From positions 1-64,000 of the forward strand of contig CANDMI010000005.1 in the NCBI GenBank assembly GCA_947385775.1: DNA of 64,000 nt, read 5' to 3'. Position numbers and translations under genes: made by a program. This document shows positions 60,014-64,000 of this stretch, in pieces. Every line of letters begins with the position of its first letter. Within the stretch, counting starts at the first letter, position 1. The notes under the pieces were generated by a model. The model was given only the letters and a program-made list of their open reading frames with translations. It did not search any database and was not told the origin of the DNA. The stretch is from an uncultured Eubacterium sp. (GTDB lineage Bacteria > Bacillota > Clostridia > Lachnospirales > Lachnospiraceae).

Positions 60014-62533
60014 TTAAAATGCGTAAGAATCACACAAAGACCTCACCCGTACCTTCGGCAGCCCCGGATATCCTTCCGGCAGCCGCCCGGTGACTTCGCG
60101 CTGCTTTGCGTCTGTTAAATGCATAAAATTATCCGATAACACCATATCAACATCCGTTTGTATTTCCACGAAAAACGCAGGCGCATCGCTTTGTAGCGTA
60201 AAATAGGCAAAATCACCGTCTCTTCTGCAATGACAGGAAATGTTCGCCTTTTTGATATGCATATGCTTATATGGCTTTTTCATTTTCACCTGATGGCTGA
60301 CGGTCCCGTCAGAATGCTGAAACAGCGCTTCCACAAAAATATATCCAAAAATATCCTCAAAATCATCCTGGAAAACCGGCTCCCTTTTTTGAAGCGCCGA
60401 AAGCTTTAGGGAAACCGGCTCCAAATCCAAAACTCCAAGCGCGCCGCATTCCGCTTGTACGCTGTACGCATATAGCGTATTCCCATCCATGTCCTTTACC
60501 GAAAGACAAAGATTCGTACTGCAAGAGCGCATCGTTTCATTTTGAATAAACGGCCTCACCAAAGCCTTATCCCAATCCACCTTTATTCCGCCTAAGATAT
60601 CCGCATAAAAATGCCTTGCCATATACTGCAAAGCCTTCCATCGTCCGAAATAGTCTATGCTTGACCAGGACGCAACCGGCCAGTTGTCGTTTAACTGCCA
60701 GTAGATCGCGCCCATACACCGCCCTCTGTGCCTGCGCCAGTGCTCCACGCCTTCTTTTATCGCGACCCCCTGCAAAATCTGGCTGATATAAACAAGGCTA
60801 TCCAGATCTTTTGGATACAAAAAGTTGTCCGAAATATATTTTAGGATCTTTCCATTCGCGGCCCCGTTTTTCTGATGGCTTTCCATGACCTCGGAAAAAA
60901 TGTTGCGATCGCTTTTTTCTGTAAACGCCTGGATGGTTTTCATTTCCGGAAATGACTGGAAGCCAAATTCCGAGCAAAACCGGAAATAATAACGCTCGTA
61001 GTCTGAAAACGGTTTTTCCCCATGCCATACATCCCAATAATGGCGGTCGCCGGCGTCGTCGCTGTCCGGATCTAAAAACTGCCCGCCGCAGGATGGCGAC
61101 GACGGCCAATAAAACGCGTCTTCCTGCTCGGAATGCAGCGTATCCGGTATCAGGTTTTCAAATATCGTAAGGTAATCCTGCCGCAGCAATTTGGAATGTC
61201 CGCGAAAACCTTCCCAATGCCGCCAGGCGGATTCGATCTCATTATTGCCGCACCAAAGCCCAAGGCTTGCATGATGCCTAAGGCGCCTTACGTTATCCCT
61301 TACTTCGTCTTTGATGCTCTGGCGCAAATCTTGCGTTAAATCATAAATATTACATGCAAACATAAAATCCTGCCAGACGATCAGCCCCAATTCGTCGCAG
61401 CAGTCATAAAATTCCTGCGACGGGTAATAGCCCCCGCCCCATACGCGGATGCAATTAAATCCACACTCTGCGGCCGCGCCAAGCAGGGCGTGGATTTTAT
61501 CAGATGTAATCCTGGAATAAACGCAGTCCTGCGGAATATAATTCGCTCCTTTGGCAAAAATTTTAACTCCATTGATCTGAAACGCAAATTCTTCTCCCCA
61601 TGCGTCTTTTTGCCGGCTGACGCTTAGCGTGCGCAGTCCGATGCGGCATTGCTTCTCACTGACAAGCTCCCCGTCTATGGAAACCGCCGCCTTAAGCGTA
61701 TACAACGGCTGTTTTCCGTAGCGGTTTGGCCACCAAAGCTTCGGGGCTTCCACCGTACATCTGCCATCGATAAAATGTAAGACATCGCCATCCGGCGTCT
61801 CCAGCGTGATATCTTCCTGTAGATGCGGCATTCTCTTTTTCGCTTCCAAAATGGAAGCTTCATGAAAATACGCATCCTTAGTAGAAAGCTTTACAAACAG
61901 CTCCGCAGACACCTCCACCTTCCCGTTTTCATGCTTCTGACGGATCTTTACGTCTGAAATGACCGCGCCCGTAAACCCGCGTATCCAGATATCGCGCCAG
62001 ATTCCCATATCCGGCAGCTGTGGGCCCCAATCCCATCCAAACATCGAATGTGCTTTTCGGATATACTGGTTTTTTTCCATCGCGCCGCATGGAGTATACG
62101 TAATCTCCTTGCCCGGGCTTGGCGTATATTCTTCAATATAGCGTATCGGCGACCAAATCTTAATTTTCAGCTCATTGACGCCGCGCCGCAGAAAATCTGT
62201 ACATGGGACGCGGTAGCTTAAATGCATATTTTGCACTCTTTTTAATAATTTTCCATTTAAGAAAATGTCCGCGACTGTGTCAATCCCATCACAGCACAAT
62301 TCATAGAAAAATCCATCCTTTTTTTCCACGCAAAAGGTTTTTGTGAAAATAAAATCCTGACGTAAAAAATCTCTTGCAGCGTATTCATTCGTCCGCCAGT
62401 ACGGGTCCGCAAGCGCTCCCTGGTCGATCGCCGCGCTTAATACAGAGCCGGGTATTTTTGCGGCGCACATGATCTTGCCATCCGCGCTTTTCATCTCCCA
62501 GTCTCCATTCAGCATGATGCATTGCTGCTTCAT
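60014..62533 (-). CDS. beta-mannosidase (GH2)
   Basis: An 839-residue GH2 enzyme. The N-terminal sugar-binding domain, the sandwich domain and the barrel are in order; the acid/base Glu is in 'SLGLWCGNNEIESAWRHWEG' and the nucleophile in 'YFRFCSEFGFQSFPEMKTI'. 'MFGWDWGPQLPDMGIWRDIWI' and 'RWPLN'-like 'AIYWQLNDNWPVASWSSIDYFGRWKALQYMARHFYAD' are typical of beta-mannosidases. Without a signal peptide it should act in the cytoplasm on mannosides from N-glycans or mannan. Its ATG overlaps the stop of dxs (ATGA), an unusual coupling. Confidence 0.92.
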   Translation of the reverse strand: MKQQCIMLNGDWEMKSADGKIMCAAKIPGSVLSAAIDQGALADPYWRTNEYAARDFLRQDFIFTKTFCVEKKDGFFYELCCDGIDTVADIFLNGKLLKRVQNMHLSYRVPCTDFLRRGVNELKIKIWSPIRYIEEYTPSPGKEITYTPCGAMEKNQYIRKAHSMFGWDWGPQLPDMGIWRDIWIRGFTGAVISDVKIRQKHENGKVEVSAELFVKLSTKDAYFHEASILEAKKRMPHLQEDITLETPDGDVLHFIDGRCTVEAPKLWWPNRYGKQPLYTLKAAVSIDGELVSEKQCRIGLRTLSVSRQKDAWGEEFAFQINGVKIFAKGANYIPQDCVYSRITSDKIHALLGAAAECGFNCIRVWGGGYYPSQEFYDCCDELGLIVWQDFMFACNIYDLTQDLRQSIKDEVRDNVRRLRHHASLGLWCGNNEIESAWRHWEGFRGHSKLLRQDYLTIFENLIPDTLHSEQEDAFYWPSSPSCGGQFLDPDSDDAGDRHYWDVWHGEKPFSDYERYYFRFCSEFGFQSFPEMKTIQAFTEKSDRNIFSEVMESHQKNGAANGKILKYISDNFLYPKDLDSLVYISQILQGVAIKEGVEHWRRHRGRCMGAIYWQLNDNWPVASWSSIDYFGRWKALQYMARHFYADILGGIKVDWDKALVRPFIQNETMRSCSTNLCLSVKDMDGNTLYAYSVQAECGALGVLDLEPVSLKLSALQKREPVFQDDFEDIFGYIFVEALFQHSDGTVSHQVKMKKPYKHMHIKKANISCHCRRDGDFAYFTLQSDAPAFFVEIQTDVDMVLSDNFMHLTDAKQREVTGRLPEGYPGLPKVRVRSLCDSYAF

Positions 62534-64000
62534 ATTCCCTCCTCGTCTTTTTTATTCCGATACATCTCCTCCACGCTTGCGGCGATGCCCTCTTCATCCA
62601 GGCCAAGCGTTTGCTTTAATATCTGCACGCTTCCATGGGGAACAAACGCATCCGCAAACGCCACATTCATAACCATAGCCCCCGCGCCGATTTCTTCCAA
62701 ATAAGACCGGACGGCCTCCCCCATTCCGCCCGCTTTTACATTTTCTTCCATTGTCACAACCAGCTTATGCCTGCCCGCCGCCCGCTTTAACATCTGCGTA
62801 TCCAAAGGCTTTGCAAATCGCATGTTGATCAGCGCGCATTCTATGCCCCGCTTTTGCAGACGCTTTCGCACGCCCTCCGCCGTCTTTACCATGCTGCCAT
62901 ACGCCAAAAGCGCGACCTCCCCTTTTGGATAAAGGATCTCGCTTTTCCCACACACGATCGGCGCTCGAAACCGCTCCAGCCCATCGTACGCCTCTCCTCT
63001 TGGATACCGCACCGCGATCGGGCCGTTAAAATCAATTGCAAATTTAATCATGTCTGATAATTCCCATTTATTCTTGGGCGCCATCAGAGTCATGTTTGGC
63101 ATGGACATCAGGTAAGAAATGTCAAACACGCCCTGGTGCGTTTCCCCGTCGCTGCCTACAAGCCCCGCCCGGTCGATCGCGAATACGACGTGTAAATTCT
63201 GCATACAGACATCGTGCAAAACCTGGTCATAGGCGCGCTGTAAAAATGAGGAATATACCGCAAACACCGGCTTTTGCCCTCCGGCGGCTAACCCTGCCGC
63301 AAAGGTGACGGCATGCCCCTCCGCGATCCCCACGTCAAAAAAACGCTCCGGAAACATATTGTGAAAGCGCTTTAAGCCGGTTCCCGTCTCCATTGCCGCC
63401 GTGATCACCACAACCCGGCTGTCTCTATCGCCTAATTTGCGCATCACGGTAGAAAAGATATCTGTATAATCCGCCTTTAATTTTTTGCTTTTTACAAGGC
63501 CCGTATCAATATAAAACGGAGCCGTGCCATGAAACCTTGCCGGATGGCGCACCGCAGGCTCATATCCGCGCCCTTTTTGCGTTAACACATGCACAAGCAC
63601 AGGGCCGTTAAACCGGGCGGCTTTTTGGAACATCGCGACCATTTTATCGATATCGTGCCCATCCACCGGCCCAAGATACAAAATTCCCATATCTTCAAAT
63701 AACATGCCAGGGATCAAAAGCTGCTTGATGCCGCTTTTCGTCTTTCGGATCCTTTTTACGATCCGCTCGCCATAAACCGGTATTTTATTCAAAGACTCCA
63801 TAACGCCGCTTTTTAACCCCTGGTAAGCGTCCGCGGTGCGGATGCTGCCAAGATACTGGGACATTCCTCCCACATTTGGGGAAATCGACATATCATTATC
63901 ATTTAAAACGATAATAAAATTTGTCTTTAATTTCGAAGCGTTATTTAGCGCCTCAAACGCCATCCCTCCGGTCAGCGCGCCGTCGCCAATGACGGAAATG
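62530..64000 (-). CDS. dxs: 1-deoxy-D-xylulose-5-phosphate synthase, 3' part
   Basis: The frame is open to the window edge and reads 'ISVIGDGALTGGMAFEALNN' at its first codons, so the N-terminus (about 140 residues) lies outside. The enzyme joins pyruvate and glyceraldehyde 3-phosphate with thiamine diphosphate to make DXP for isoprenoids. 'LGPVDGHDIDKMV', 'DRAGLVGSDGETHQGVFDISYL' and 'MPNMTLMAPKNKWELSDMIKFA' are DXS blocks. The end 'NKKDEEGI' is followed directly by the GH2 gene with a 4-bp overlap. The ATG at 63963 is internal, not the start. Confidence 0.95.
   Translation of the reverse strand, partial: ISVIGDGALTGGMAFEALNNASKLKTNFIIVLNDNDMSISPNVGGMSQYLGSIRTADAYQGLKSGVMESLNKIPVYGERIVKRIRKTKSGIKQLLIPGMLFEDMGILYLGPVDGHDIDKMVAMFQKAARFNGPVLVHVLTQKGRGYEPAVRHPARFHGTAPFYIDTGLVKSKKLKADYTDIFSTVMRKLGDRDSRVVVITAAMETGTGLKRFHNMFPERFFDVGIAEGHAVTFAAGLAAGGQKPVFAVYSSFLQRAYDQVLHDVCMQNLHVVFAIDRAGLVGSDGETHQGVFDISYLMSMPNMTLMAPKNKWELSDMIKFAIDFNGPIAVRYPRGEAYDGLERFRAPIVCGKSEILYPKGEVALLAYGSMVKTAEGVRKRLQKRGIECALINMRFAKPLDTQMLKRAAGRHKLVVTMEENVKAGGMGEAVRSYLEEIGAGAMVMNVAFADAFVPHGSVQILKQTLGLDEEGIAASVEEMYRNKKDEEGI

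Noticed and set aside
63963-63963. ATG 63963 as the start of dxs
   Set aside because: The frame stays open upstream and reads the conserved ISVIGDGALTGG block, so this ATG is internal and the gene is cut by the window edge.
1-64000. CRISPR array, tRNA or rRNA genes
   Set aside because: No evenly spaced direct repeats with unique spacers, no cloverleaf with a CCA-type end and no rRNA-like conserved run were seen by eye; a covariance search could still find a tRNA.

Overview
The window looks like chromosome from an anaerobic, spore-forming, motile Bacillota, most likely a gut Lachnospiraceae. The pointers are a gerA spore-germination operon with a sigma-G-type promoter, two chemoreceptor-like proteins and a YjfB motility protein, an accD-accA fusion in a fab cluster with FabK, PyrD/PyrK-type dihydroorotate dehydrogenase, a CIRCE operator, LplABC-type sugar transporters and several glycosidases. 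No rRNA, tRNA or CRISPR array was seen. The genus assignment is inference only.

Layout. (1) 1-4500: visibly AT-rich accessory DNA with small regulator and toxin-antitoxin genes, a truncated J-domain protein, an IS256 transposase scar and hairpin repeats. The RelE-like toxin is killed by one in-frame stop codon. (2) 4503-15547: cellobiose/oligosaccharide locus. A cellobiose phosphorylase (broken by a one-base frameshift in the RADWND motif), two LplB/LplC-type permeases and a binding lipoprotein are on the minus strand. Diverging from them are a second binding lipoprotein, a YesL-like protein and a GH29 fucosidase. Between the last groups lie two inverted ~250-bp elements that fold into very long hairpins with compensatory base changes. 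(3) 15623-17202: EamA transporter, then hsp20 under CIRCE control with a long structured leader. (4) 17203-23977: type II fatty-acid cluster fabK-fabD-fabG-fabF-fabZ-accDA-marR (FabT-like), with a good promoter and tandem FabT-like dyads just downstream of it. (5) 24101-27269: an orphan sugar-binding lipoprotein co-transcribed with a chemoreceptor. (6) 27268-33878: a giant secreted M60 mucin-type peptidase with a dockerin-like module, translationally coupled to a secreted protein with a cohesin-like region. (7) 34077-39833: small ORF, methyltransferase, a BlaI / MCP-like / DUF1002 operon, a TSCPD protein and pdxST. (8) 39950-54679, all minus strand: TgpA-type transglutaminase, DUF58, MoxR, GH31 glucosidase, pyrD-pyrK-pyrF-pyrC, a TPR lipoprotein, asnS and a trigger-factor-like lipoprotein. 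(9) 54900-64000: a membrane protein, DUF1934, gerA operon, GH2 beta-mannosidase and the 3' part of dxs running off the window.

How the parts fit. The glycosidases, transporters, M60 peptidase and sugar-sensing chemoreceptor fit a mucosal glycan forager. The most unusual signal is non-coding: the covarying hairpin pair at 12716-13365, and a separate family of hairpins bounded by GTTACAG/CTGTAAC found at several intergenic sites. Start codons were set by visible ribosome binding sites where they differed from the longest open frame.
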